Part shown: positions 1 to 8,580 of the stretch, one piece after another
Position numbering within the stretch: position 1 is the first letter of the stretch
Layout: each line of letters starts with the position of its first letter
Assembly (NCBI GenBank): GCA_937996765.1
Contig: CALKUG010000471.1
Coordinates: 1-40,662 of the forward strand
Source: an uncultured Ignavibacteria bacterium
GTDB taxonomy: Bacteria; Bacteroidota; Ignavibacteria; Ignavibacteriales; Ignavibacteriaceae
Length of the DNA: 40,662 nucleotides
Direction of reading: 5' to 3'
The notes under the pieces: model-generated
Database searches by the model: none
Seen by the model: the letters and a program-made list of their open reading frames with translations, nothing else
What the model was told of the DNA's origin: nothing
Made by a program: the position numbers and the translations under genes

Positions 1-1355
1 ATAACAGCTATAAATCAGACTTGGATGTAAAAGAACAATTTTCGCGAAGAACGTTCGATTCCAAAGGTGATGCCTCCTATTTTAAAATCAAAGAACGCCC
101 TGTTTTTACACAAAATAGTTTGAATCAACTTGGTGGACTTCGTGCTGAATTAGTTTGGAACGCAGAAAAAAATTATGAGTTTAGTGCAGGTGCCTTTGTT
201 GGAACAGGAGACTATACCAACACCTCTTACATTAATGGTGACTCAGTTCGTTATTGGACGGGTACATCTTGGATAGAAGTTCAGCAACCTGCCACAGTAA
301 ATAAAACAGATGTTGAGTTTTTTTCACAATACAAAACATATCAGTACATAAACAACAAAATTAGTCTGTTTGATGAGCGATTGGAATTAAATGTGGGGCT
401 TCGCTATGATTACTTTTCGTATAGTGACCAAGGAAATATTTCTCCTCGTGCTTCATTTTCCTATAGTTTGATTCCCATGCTTACACACTTGAACTTTTCG
501 TATGGCGAGTACTATCAAACACAAAACTACCCTACTTACGGTGATAGATATAACCTCAATATCAACAAAAATCTAAAAAACACCCATGCACGTCATTTTG
601 TTTTGGGGCTTGATCATATACTCGGTCCGGGTCTCCGTGTTTCGGTAGAAGGATACTATAAATCTTATTCAGATATTCCAATAGAGGAAACATATATCAA
701 TTTCTACGACAGGACTTTTAGAAGTGAAAAGAAGCTTAACGTTGGCAAAACTCAATCATACGGCTTTGATTTTTTACTCCAACAAAAATTAGTTGACGAT
801 CTCTATGGCACAATTTCACTATCCCATAGTTCTACCAAATTTGAAGATGTTCGCATCGGGCATGAAGGTGAAAAAATATCATCTGATTACGATTATCCAT
901 GGGTAGTAACAGCAGTGTTAGGTCAACGTTTTGTTGGATTTCGCGATATGCTTGACCAGACACCGTTTTACTTAAAGTATCTTTCTTATTTATTGCCTTT
1001 TTCAAACGATATGGAAATGAGTTTTAAATGGCGTTTTGCAAGCGGCAGACCATATACATCACAGGTATGGACAACAAACGAACAACCTTATGAAGGTGAA
1101 GTTCGTTGGGCGGCAGGAAGCTGGAAAGATGCTGATGCAGTTAATGGATCACGTTACCCAGACTACCACAGATTAGATGTTGCAATATACAGCAGATTTA
1201 ACTTCGATAAGTGGAATATGATACTGTTCTTTGAAATGCAGAATATATATAACCGACAAAACATAGCCGCTTATTCTTACAACAGCGATGGAACGGTTGA
1301 TAACGTTTATCAATTCTCGCTGTTACCTGTTTTAGGTCTCGAAATAGAGTTTTAG
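1..1355 (+). CDS. TonB-dependent receptor, C-terminal barrel (5' end outside window)
   Basis: The reading frame is open from the first bases and ends with TAG at 1353-1355, so the start codon and the N-terminal plug lie outside the window; the TTG at 21 is not a credible start. The roughly 450 residues seen are rich in aromatic, alternating beta strands (for example VGLRYDYFSY, LNFSYGEYYQ) and end LLPVLGLEIEF, with the terminal Phe typical of outer-membrane beta barrels. The late segment MSFKWRFASGRPYTSQVW and the closing strand LFFEMQNIYNRQN resemble the last strands of TonB-dependent receptors of Bacteroidota and Chlorobi. Ligand unknown. A simple outer-membrane porin is less likely given the long loops. 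Confidence 0.8.
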   Translation, partial: NSYKSDLDVKEQFSRRTFDSKGDASYFKIKERPVFTQNSLNQLGGLRAELVWNAEKNYEFSAGAFVGTGDYTNTSYINGDSVRYWTGTSWIEVQQPATVNKTDVEFFSQYKTYQYINNKISLFDERLELNVGLRYDYFSYSDQGNISPRASFSYSLIPMLTHLNFSYGEYYQTQNYPTYGDRYNLNINKNLKNTHARHFVLGLDHILGPGLRVSVEGYYKSYSDIPIEETYINFYDRTFRSEKKLNVGKTQSYGFDFLLQQKLVDDLYGTISLSHSSTKFEDVRIGHEGEKISSDYDYPWVVTAVLGQRFVGFRDMLDQTPFYLKYLSYLLPFSNDMEMSFKWRFASGRPYTSQVWTTNEQPYEGEVRWAAGSWKDADAVNGSRYPDYHRLDVAIYSRFNFDKWNMILFFEMQNIYNRQNIAAYSYNSDGTVDNVYQFSLLPVLGLEIEF

Positions 1356-1361
1356 TTTTGT

Positions 1362-1392
1362 AGTGCCGATTTCATAAATTAAAATCGGCACT
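1362..1392 (+). terminator. Hairpin after TonB receptor gene
   Basis: A perfect 11-bp inverted repeat (AGTGCCGATTT at 1362-1372, AAATCGGCACT at 1382-1392) with a 9-nt loop starts 6 nt past the receptor stop codon. No long U tract follows, so it may be a weak terminator or an mRNA 3' stabilising hairpin. Confidence 0.55.
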
Positions 1393-1424
1393 TAGAAATT
1401 ATTTAAGATGAATAGGAACAGTTA

Positions 1425-2234
1425 ATGGAAAAGACAATTCTTGTAACAGGCGCTACCGATGGAATAGGCAGAGAAACCGCTCATGAACTTGTGCGTAGAG
1501 GGAATTTTGTAATCGCCCATGGAAGAAGCAAAGAAAAGTTAAAAACAGTTCAATCCGAACTCGAGGCAATAAAGCCAAATTCATGCGAGATTATTGCAGC
1601 AGATCTCTCCTCGCTTACAGAAGTTAAACAAATGGCTTCGGCGATTTTACAGTTGGGCAAGAGCATTGACGTGCTGTTGCACAATGCTGGCGTATATGAA
1701 GAAGAATTGCTATTAACAGTAGATGGCTTTGAACGCACATTTGCAGTTAATCATCTTGCACCATTTTTATTAACTCATTATCTTTTACCAAGTATTAAAA
1801 AAGTTGAAAACTCGCGAATAATTGTAGTGAGTTCGATTGCCCATAATCGAGGCAAAATATTTTTTGATGATGTTAATCTAACTCAGCAATTTGATGGCTA
1901 CAGAGCGTATGCTCAATCAAAGTTGGCAAATATTTTGTTCGTTAACGAATTAGTTGAAAGAAACAAAAACTCGAATACTACTTTCTACTCATTACACCCA
2001 GGGGTAATAACAACCAAGTTACTTCAAAAAGGATTTAAAATGCAAGGAGCCTCGCTTGCCCAAGGAGCCGCTACATCAGTGTATTTAGCTACTGAACCTG
2101 GAATTGAAAATCTCAACGGTGGTTACTTCTCAGATAAAAAGCTTACTGCAAAGGCAGATCATGCTGAGAACGGGTTGGATCAAAAACGTTTGTGGGAATT
2201 ATCAGAAAAGATGTGCTCTCAATTTATAGATTAA
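1425..2234 (+). CDS. Short-chain dehydrogenase/reductase (SDR)
   Basis: A 269-residue classical SDR. The Rossmann cofactor motif TGATDGIG is at residues 8-15, the HNAG motif at 86-89, and the catalytic set is Asn109, Ser137 (VVSS), Tyr162 and Lys166 (YAQSK). An Arg in AHGRS after the second strand suggests NADP(H) preference. The later segment FYSLHPGVITTKL is like that of the retinol dehydrogenase/WWOX-like SDR branch, but the substrate cannot be read from sequence. The start ATG at 1425 has only a weak upstream AGGAA. The gene is flanked by the receptor hairpin upstream and a strong terminator downstream, so it is probably monocistronic. Confidence 0.88.
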   Translation: MEKTILVTGATDGIGRETAHELVRRGNFVIAHGRSKEKLKTVQSELEAIKPNSCEIIAADLSSLTEVKQMASAILQLGKSIDVLLHNAGVYEEELLLTVDGFERTFAVNHLAPFLLTHYLLPSIKKVENSRIIVVSSIAHNRGKIFFDDVNLTQQFDGYRAYAQSKLANILFVNELVERNKNSNTTFYSLHPGVITTKLLQKGFKMQGASLAQGAATSVYLATEPGIENLNGGYFSDKKLTAKADHAENGLDQKRLWELSEKMCSQFID

Positions 2235-2267
2235 AAAAAAGGCGAGTAAAAACTCGCCTCTTTTTTC
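2233..2267. terminator. Bidirectional rho-independent terminator
   Basis: The 8-bp stem AGGCGAGT (2240-2247) / ACTCGCCT (2252-2259) has an AAAA loop, with an A run on the left and a T run (2261-2266) on the right. It sits between the convergent SDR and protease genes and can serve both strands. Confidence 0.9.
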
Positions 2268-2281
2268 TAAAGTTAGATATT

Positions 2282-3934
2282 TTAGAATGTCACTAATCGC
2301 TTTGTAGCAGATGTTGATTTACGAAGTGTTTGCACTAACTGACCGCGTTCTTTATGAACTTTAATCATTTGTGAAATTTCTTCGGGTGAATAAGCATTTA
2401 CGTTTCTGCTGTTTTTAGCAGTTGGCGAAGGAGACTTATCGCCTTTCACCGGCTTTTTAACAGTTTTATTTGAAAGTAAATCATCCATAATTTTTGGCTT
2501 TGAACTAATGATACCGTTACTGATAAGTAGTGGTTCACCTTGGTCATCAGTAATGTAATAATAGTTGTTACTTTCGTCGAACTCATCTACAACACTATAA
2601 CCATCAGCTATAAGAACTAAATAATAGTAACCATTTAGAGTGGATGGCATTTTGTAGTTCCATACAAAATAGGAATCAGGATTTCCGCTTACAGCTTCAG
2701 CAACGCTTTTCCCCTGTGGCAAATCAACGTAATTAAACCAGTTAAACACGCCATCGCCATTGGTTCCTAATGTGCCATTTTCACCATAGCTACCATATTC
2801 GTTGGTGTAATAGTCGTATAAAATAATTCCGTAATCTTTTGCATCGTAAGCATTATAGTATAAGTAAACAATATTCCAACGCTCGCTTGCTTTCACTGTT
2901 CGTTCGCCAACGTTATAAACATTGTAAACGAATTTCCGATCACGTGGGTCAGAGGAGGCTTCGTCGTCAATGTCTTGAAGTTGATACGAAAGCAAATCCA
3001 CTTTTCCGTTAGTTACAACTGTAGTATCTTTAGGATCAACGGAACCATTTGATTTGTTTTTAACTACAAAAGCTGCAAAGCAGAATTTTGAGATAAAGAA
3101 CTGATAATCAACCCAGATATAACCTTTGTCGCCCCATCCGGTGCTCCAAGAGTTTACAACACGGAAAGCACCACGAGGGCCTTTGGTATCATCATAACCA
3201 ACAACAACCATTGCATGGTAAGCATGTTGTCCTTGATAAGTATCGGTATCGGTTGTTAGTATGTCGGAGCTATTCCAAGCCATAAAGTTATTTCCGAGCC
3301 GAGCACCAATTGCAATTGGGCGACCTTCAGCGAGATACTCTTTCAGAGTTTTTAAAGAAGAAAAATCAATTTTTCGATAATTGTCGATTTTATATTGATT
3401 TGCGTTTTGTGTCCATGTAGCTTCCGGTTGTGTAGCACAATTGCCAAGGTTGGTGTATGGCACAACGCTCTTTTTTGCGATACCACGGGTAATCATAATA
3501 TCCAAAGCTGATTCAAAACCGGTACCGTTACAATCGGGACCTTTATCAGTTGTGGGAATGCTCCAGAACAAATCTTTTGCACTGAATTGATTATTAGCAT
3601 CTGCAAGTTGAGTAGTAGTTAATCTTTGATCAATACCCTCGAGAGCAGTTTTAAGGTTGTAACCCACAGCCCAAGCAACGCAAGTGCCATATTGACCCTG
3701 GTCGCCGATAGGAGGAAATTTTGCTGTTAGATCAACCTTTGCGGGCAATGTGCCGTTATTGGTTAAATCAACATCTGATTCAATTTGACCAAGATTATCT
3801 CCCAGCCAGCCAAGAGCGAATTGCGTAGTAAGGTCCTGTATCAATTGCTGAGTTGCTTTATCGCAGCCATTGAAAGAGAAACTTCCTACAAATAACAATG
3901 TGCTTAGTGTGAATACTTTGAGTTTGGCATTCAT
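2282..3934 (-). CDS. Papain-like (C1A) cysteine protease, predicted lipoprotein
   Basis: 550 residues from the ATG at 3934, which is preceded by AAAGGA at a good distance; an in-frame TTG 6 nt upstream is less likely. The N-terminus is a signal peptide ending SFNGC, so Cys24 is a probable lipidation site. A papain fold is visible at about residues 65-292: the oxyanion Gln79 and catalytic Cys85 in DQGQYGTCVAW, His240 in YHAMVVVGYDD, and Asn261 in VVNSWSTGWGDKGYIWV. All four key residues are present, so the enzyme should be active. Residues about 305-465 form a beta-rich, Tyr-rich region ending in VVDEFDESNNYYYI, like CARDB-type adhesion modules; the tail is basic. There is no obvious long inhibitory propeptide. 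It lies 15 nt downstream of the pentapeptide-repeat gene and is probably cotranscribed with it. The substrate is unknown. Confidence 0.88.
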   Translation of the reverse strand: MNAKLKVFTLSTLLFVGSFSFNGCDKATQQLIQDLTTQFALGWLGDNLGQIESDVDLTNNGTLPAKVDLTAKFPPIGDQGQYGTCVAWAVGYNLKTALEGIDQRLTTTQLADANNQFSAKDLFWSIPTTDKGPDCNGTGFESALDIMITRGIAKKSVVPYTNLGNCATQPEATWTQNANQYKIDNYRKIDFSSLKTLKEYLAEGRPIAIGARLGNNFMAWNSSDILTTDTDTYQGQHAYHAMVVVGYDDTKGPRGAFRVVNSWSTGWGDKGYIWVDYQFFISKFCFAAFVVKNKSNGSVDPKDTTVVTNGKVDLLSYQLQDIDDEASSDPRDRKFVYNVYNVGERTVKASERWNIVYLYYNAYDAKDYGIILYDYYTNEYGSYGENGTLGTNGDGVFNWFNYVDLPQGKSVAEAVSGNPDSYFVWNYKMPSTLNGYYYLVLIADGYSVVDEFDESNNYYYITDDQGEPLLISNGIISSKPKIMDDLLSNKTVKKPVKGDKSPSPTAKNSRNVNAYSPEEISQMIKVHKERGQLVQTLRKSTSATKRLVTF

Positions 3935-3949
3935 AAGCAAGTCCTTTAT

Positions 3950-4933
3950 TTAATTGAGGGTGAATGCCGTAACAGTAATTGTAGTACTGCCGGCGGTTGA
4001 AAATAAATTTTTATAGGGGGCCTCAATATTGGTCATATTCGGTTTTCCGCTATAAAAGGTTGTTTCGTCTAATGTAAGTGTGCTATCAAATTTGGCGTTT
4101 TCAAAACGAAGCGCACCCGTAAAAATTGAACGGCTGAAATCAGCGGTGTTCTGGAATTCTACTGAGTAAAAATCTGCTCTGTCTTTAAATCGCGCGGTAG
4201 TAAAAACCGCTTTACCTAAAAATGATGATGTGCCGGCTAAAAAAGCACCGGATACTTTGAGAAGGGAAAAATCAGCATAGTTGTAAAAAGTAGTGGCACC
4301 AAATTGTGCATCGCTTAAAAATGTGGCGTTTTGAAAAGCAGCAAGTTGTTCAAATGAAGTTTTTAAAAATGTAGGTGTGCCTGAAAAAGTTGCACCTTGG
4401 AAATTTGCTTCGCCTTTGAATGCTGACTCCGAAAAAAGTATATCATTCGATAGAAATGAAGCACCTTCGAAAGAAACGTTGGAGGTAAAAACCATTGAGT
4501 TGCAATAAACTGAACCATGGATTGTGCTACCTGTAAAAGTAACTACCCCTTTAACAAGTGAGCGTGAAAGGGTAAAATTCTTCTTAAATGAAATTACTAC
4601 CGATTTACCATTACGAGTGCCGGATGCTATAATGCCGTTTTCGATGGTTGAGTTGATAATAGTAATTGAGGAGGGAACTTCTATGCGAATTTTTGATTCT
4701 GATTCGTTATAGGATAGTTTGGAATTCTCGGCAAGCTTAGTAAAATCCAACACACCGGTAATCTTAATGTTATTGTAATATACGTCCTCCCCGGACTCCA
4801 CTTTCGCTAAAATCTCTTTGGCATCAACAGTGCCATCATCTGCAAATAAAAAAGTAACACTATAAAGAGTGAAACCAATTAAGGCCATCAAAACAGCGAT
4901 AGGCACAATCTTTAACCAAGGGAGTTTTTTCAT
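3950..4933 (-). CDS. Exported pentapeptide-repeat (Pentapeptide_3-like) protein
   Basis: 327 residues. A Lys start and one hydrophobic segment (about residues 7-31, ending LFADDG) act as a signal peptide or membrane anchor. A short domain follows at 40-85. From about 95 to 310 there are regular F-x4-F pairs (FEGASF, FSESAF, FQGATF, FLKTSF, FQNATF, FGATTF, FYSVEF, FENAKF), the signature of a right-handed quadrilateral beta helix of the Pentapeptide_3 type. No catalytic motif is seen. Pentapeptide-repeat proteins include DNA mimics that protect gyrase, but an exported copy argues against that role here and for a structural or binding role in the envelope. It is the first gene of a probable two-gene unit with the papain-like protease. 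The ATG start at 4933 has only a weak upstream TAAAG. Confidence 0.8.
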   Translation of the reverse strand: MKKLPWLKIVPIAVLMALIGFTLYSVTFLFADDGTVDAKEILAKVESGEDVYYNNIKITGVLDFTKLAENSKLSYNESESKIRIEVPSSITIINSTIENGIIASGTRNGKSVVISFKKNFTLSRSLVKGVVTFTGSTIHGSVYCNSMVFTSNVSFEGASFLSNDILFSESAFKGEANFQGATFSGTPTFLKTSFEQLAAFQNATFLSDAQFGATTFYNYADFSLLKVSGAFLAGTSSFLGKAVFTTARFKDRADFYSVEFQNTADFSRSIFTGALRFENAKFDSTLTLDETTFYSGKPNMTNIEAPYKNLFSTAGSTTITVTAFTLN

Positions 4934-5059
4934 AATACATACTTTAGTAATATTCGGAGTGTGAATATTGCTAAATACACACTTATATGCAAACTAATTT
5001 ATCGATTTAAATGGTAGTTTAACGTAAAATGGTTTAAATTATCGGTATTAAGATAAAAA

Positions 5060-5083
5060 TTTCCAAAATGGGAAAATTGGAAA
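5060..5083. promoter_or_regulatory. Inverted repeat upstream of the response regulator
   Basis: TTTCCAA (5060-5066) and TTGGAAA (5077-5083) form a perfect 7-bp dyad with a 10-nt spacer, and a nested TTTCC/GGAAA (5060-5064, 5070-5074) shares the left arm. It lies 43 nt before the ATG at 5127 in the divergent spacer. It could be an operator or a leader hairpin; low-complexity AT-rich DNA can produce it by chance. Confidence 0.25.
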
Positions 5084-5126
5084 GTCAAAGAAGATTCAAT
5101 GTATTATATGGTGACTATCAAAAAAG

Positions 5127-6371
5127 ATGAAAAAAGTTTTAATTGTTGATGATGATGAAATCATTAGGGTGTTTGTAAAACGCATTCTCTCAAAAAAGTT
5201 TGGGATGGATGTTGTTGTTGCTGTTAATGGTGTGGATGGCCTTAACGTTCTTGAATCTGAACGACCTGATGTTGTTTTTCTTGATGTAACTATGCCTGTT
5301 ATGGATGGTGTGGAATTTTTAGAAATTGTAAAGAAAAACGCTGAACTTAAAAATATTCCTATAATAGTAATGAGCGCTATTAGTGATAAAAGCGTTGTGG
5401 CACGCATGCTACAGCTTGGTATTGTTGACTATTTATTGAAACCGCTCGATTACGAAGGTAGCAGCGAAAGAATAAGACAAATCTTTGAAAAAATAAAACC
5501 GGTTATTGGCAAAGTAGGACAAGCAATTGCTCCTGCTCAAGGTGTAGATTTAAGCAAAATGAAATTGCTGATTGCCGATGGTGATATGCAGCTCATTGAT
5601 TTATTTAGAGAACTCTACGGAGATTATTTTACTGTTTATCACGCCGCAAGTGGTCCTGAGTGTTTAAAATCCTACGTTGACAATGGTGCATCGGTAGTTT
5701 TAATTGGCGAAGGATTGCCATCGGTAAACGAAGAGTTTACGGCCAAAAAAATTCGTGATATTGACACGAATAAAAAAACAGAAATTTATCTTATAAAGAG
5801 CTCACCGGGAGACGAAACATACAACAAAGGTTTGTTTAATGGTGTGGTTGCTAAATCGCTGCAATGGAAACAACTTGCCTCGTCAATAAACAGTGTCGTT
5901 TTTGGTGAAATCAATCTGCTACAAAACATTGAATTTATTTTAGAAAAGAAACTCTCTAACGGCTTACATGCTTTTATTAGCTCAAAAATTGCCGGCGGTA
6001 AAGCAGAAATAGGCGCAGGGAAAGCATTACCTAATAGTGATAACCTTATTGGTATTCAAGTTAATAAAACCCTAATTGCTCCTTATTACATCGAGTTATT
6101 CACGCAATTTTGTTTTGAAGGAAACCCATTAGAAGCTTTTAGGTTAGTGGGCTATCTTGAGACATTATTTACAAACGGACTCAATGCTTTTATAGCAGCA
6201 TTTCATAAAGAGATTCTCTCCGGACTTTCAGCAGCAGGTGTTTTGGTAAATGAGCGAGATACTGAAGTTTTACCAAAAGCCCCTAAACGAGCAATCGAAA
6301 ATCCTTCGTACGTGTTTAAAATTAATCCCGGACGAGTTGGTGTTTTTTATTTTCTTATAAAAGTTAGATAA
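5127..6371 (+). CDS. Response regulator: receiver, degenerate receiver, unknown output domain
   Basis: 414 residues. Receiver 1 (about 1-120) has all key residues: acidic pocket Asp8-Asp10, phosphoacceptor Asp53 (FLDVTMP), Ser83 and Lys105 (LLKPLD). Residues about 145-258 look like a second receiver (MKLLIADGD, VVLIGEGLP, VVAKSL), but the position matching Asp53 is Gly194 (next to Glu195), so it should not accept phosphate by the usual route; the Lys (243) is kept. The last 150 residues (GLHAFISS, LETLFTNGLNAFIAAF, ending in a strand YVFKINPGRVGVFYFLIKV) are not a DNA-binding, GGDEF or HD output that I recognise. A CheC/CheX-like fold is a thought without motif support. It is encoded just upstream of a secreted GxGYxYP protein; no partner kinase is adjacent. 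The ATG at 5127 has a poor ribosome binding site. Confidence 0.82.
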   Translation: MKKVLIVDDDEIIRVFVKRILSKKFGMDVVVAVNGVDGLNVLESERPDVVFLDVTMPVMDGVEFLEIVKKNAELKNIPIIVMSAISDKSVVARMLQLGIVDYLLKPLDYEGSSERIRQIFEKIKPVIGKVGQAIAPAQGVDLSKMKLLIADGDMQLIDLFRELYGDYFTVYHAASGPECLKSYVDNGASVVLIGEGLPSVNEEFTAKKIRDIDTNKKTEIYLIKSSPGDETYNKGLFNGVVAKSLQWKQLASSINSVVFGEINLLQNIEFILEKKLSNGLHAFISSKIAGGKAEIGAGKALPNSDNLIGIQVNKTLIAPYYIELFTQFCFEGNPLEAFRLVGYLETLFTNGLNAFIAAFHKEILSGLSAAGVLVNERDTEVLPKAPKRAIENPSYVFKINPGRVGVFYFLIKVR

Positions 6372-6409
6372 CAACACTCGCGGAATTGTGAGGAGTTGTA
6401 GAGGGTAGT

Positions 6410-8470
6410 ATGAAACAGTTAATTGTTTTAGTGCTGTTGTATATCGGCACTTTGTTTCCCTACGAAGCCGTTCTTTATAATGGAACGGGAAAATCGAGGG
6501 AAGAAAAACTCATCGCATTAACGGTAGCGGGTATAGTAAACAGAGATACCGCCAGATTGTATCTCTTAAATGTATTTGAAGCCTGGAGCTACAATCAAAC
6601 TGATGAAGCTTGGAGAGATATTTATAGAACCAAGGGAAGTGTTGTTTTTGATAGTACTACTTCCATTGCCTATGTGATTGAAAAATTCCGCCCTTATATT
6701 AAAGGAGCAATAGAATATAATAGCTCGGCCACGTATGGGAATTTTTCAGGACAAAGCTTTTTATGGCAAGGTGAATTTGCAACAATGCTCGGGGGTTTAA
6801 CAGACAGAATTCCCCTTACTGCGTCTCTCGCACAAACGCTTGGCTTTTCGTTTCAAGATAGTGTTTTAGTAATTGATAATTACAATAACGATCTGCCCGT
6901 AATGGTGCCTGCACGATTAAACAACCCCAAACACCATTGGAATGCCGATACACTCAGTACTGAGCAGAAGTATCTCGCTCTACTCAATTGGGGCGTGCAA
7001 GTTTTGTTGCCAAGGAGTAACCCCTCCTGTTTTTTCCTGCGTGAGATAACGGATTTTGCAGTTCAGCGGAGAATGTTTCACCTTAATCTTGCAGGAACTG
7101 AGGATTTGAATTTTAACTCACTGAGTAGTGGCAAAGCTGAAATTATTGAAAAAACAATGGATTACCTGCATAAGCAAAACCCTAATACCATATATCATAT
7201 TTATGGTTGGATGCGACCCGAGCCCTTGATACAGTGGTTTGCATATTTTGGTGCAAGTTTTCACGAAAGCATTCAAGCAAACTTTTCGTGGCATTCCTCT
7301 TTCCCTGTTGAAAATAAACCATTTAAATCACTATCAACCATTAACCCCGATACAGTTGTTGTTAGGGATGCACATTATATGCTTATCATTGGTACTGAAG
7401 GCGATGCATCTAACTGGGCAGTTGCATTGCAATCAGGAGCTTGGCTTTCAGACAAAAGAGGCTTGGCACCCATTGGATGGGGATGGAACTATCATCTATT
7501 TGAACTCATGCCTTTTATAGCACACTATATCTACGATACTGCAACACCTAACGATGGTTTTGTTGCTGTTACTGCTCCTTTAGGTTATGCTTACCCCGAT
7601 TTGTGGCAAACAGACGTTTACAACGATGCTGTTTCGCAAACTACTTCAATGATGCAAAAGTATGGCATTAGTACTTGGTACGGTTATAAGCACTATAACG
7701 GGCAAGGTAGTTCGTATTATAGGGGTAAATTGATAAATAACAGCTTTATTTTTTCGAAGTATGGTAAGTTCCTCGCGGATGCCTCTGTGCCACTAAGTTT
7801 TGTTTTTGACCCTCTGCTCACAACACAAACAGCTTACACCAATTACGGCGGACTTATTTATAACCATGTGAACGATGGCACGTTTTACGGTGATATTTCG
7901 AATCTTTCGGTTACGGCAAATCGAATTTTAAATTATTACTCGAACAAGAGTATGCCCTCATTTTATTTAGCCGGATACCAACGGTTAAGACAAGAATCAA
8001 ATTTTGCAGGAAGAACTGATCCAGGCTCTTCGGATATAACCCCGGGTGGAGTCCAGAACCTGATAACAGTAATGAAGGCACTTCAACCGCAAGTTGCAAA
8101 AGATATTATTCCCGTAACTCCCGAGTATTTTACAGCATTACTCAGAAAAAAAATGAGTTTGCCAAATTCTGTTGAATCGAATAAAGATGTGCCGCATACA
8201 GTGGTTCTTGAACAAAACTATCCTAATCCTTTTAATCCCACCACTCGTATTAGTTTTAGAATATCTGAACAATCAGATGTTTCGTTAAGGGTTTACAGCA
8301 TTACAGGTGAGTTAGTAAAACAGCTGCACTCGGGAACGCTCCAAGCTGGAGAGTACAGTATCGACTACAACGCGCACCAGCAAGTATCGGGCGTTTATAT
8401 AGTTGAACTTAATTATATTTCCGCATCTGAGTCCGGAGTATTTCATAAAAAAATGTTGTTGGTAAAGTAG
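6410..8470 (+). CDS. GxGYxYP-family secreted protein with T9SS sorting domain
   Basis: 686 residues with an N-terminal signal peptide (KQLIVLVLLYIGTLF). Residues about 20-570 match what I know of the GxGYxYP family of putative glycoside hydrolases: an N-terminal segment with VAGIVNRDTARLYL and the name-giving motif as PLGYAYP at 390-396, with the first Gly replaced by Pro. Residues about 600-686 are a type A T9SS C-terminal domain: NYPNPFNP near 603, then SLRVYSITGELVKQL and GVYIVELN, ending KKMLLVK. The protein should therefore pass the outer membrane by type IX secretion. The catalytic activity of this family is not firmly known to me, so a carbohydrate role is a family-level expectation. 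The start is preceded by a GAGGAG/AGAGGG purine stretch. It follows the response regulator by 38 nt. Confidence 0.82.
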   Translation: MKQLIVLVLLYIGTLFPYEAVLYNGTGKSREEKLIALTVAGIVNRDTARLYLLNVFEAWSYNQTDEAWRDIYRTKGSVVFDSTTSIAYVIEKFRPYIKGAIEYNSSATYGNFSGQSFLWQGEFATMLGGLTDRIPLTASLAQTLGFSFQDSVLVIDNYNNDLPVMVPARLNNPKHHWNADTLSTEQKYLALLNWGVQVLLPRSNPSCFFLREITDFAVQRRMFHLNLAGTEDLNFNSLSSGKAEIIEKTMDYLHKQNPNTIYHIYGWMRPEPLIQWFAYFGASFHESIQANFSWHSSFPVENKPFKSLSTINPDTVVVRDAHYMLIIGTEGDASNWAVALQSGAWLSDKRGLAPIGWGWNYHLFELMPFIAHYIYDTATPNDGFVAVTAPLGYAYPDLWQTDVYNDAVSQTTSMMQKYGISTWYGYKHYNGQGSSYYRGKLINNSFIFSKYGKFLADASVPLSFVFDPLLTTQTAYTNYGGLIYNHVNDGTFYGDISNLSVTANRILNYYSNKSMPSFYLAGYQRLRQESNFAGRTDPGSSDITPGGVQNLITVMKALQPQVAKDIIPVTPEYFTALLRKKMSLPNSVESNKDVPHTVVLEQNYPNPFNPTTRISFRISEQSDVSLRVYSITGELVKQLHSGTLQAGEYSIDYNAHQQVSGVYIVELNYISASESGVFHKKMLLVK

Positions 8471-8513
8471 TACAATTTGACAGTATAATTGGTTAATTAA
8501 TTTATTGTTATTA

Positions 8514-8536
8514 GCTAAACTTTATGTAAGTTTAGC
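8514..8536. terminator. Hairpin between GxGYxYP gene and mgsA
   Basis: The perfect 9-bp stem GCTAAACTT (8514-8522) / AAGTTTAGC (8528-8536) has loop TATGT. It lies 43 nt after the GxGYxYP stop and 44 nt before mgsA. With no T tract it may be a leader hairpin of mgsA rather than a classical terminator. Confidence 0.4.
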
Positions 8537-8580
8537 ACTCGTATATAAAACAACGCATTTACCTTCAGTAAGGATAAATT

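Noticed and set aside
8477..8505. TTGACA followed by AT-rich bases as a sigma70-type promoter for mgsA
   Set aside because: The -35-like box is exact but the -10 position is poor, and promoters of this bacterial group need not follow that consensus; not strong enough to list.
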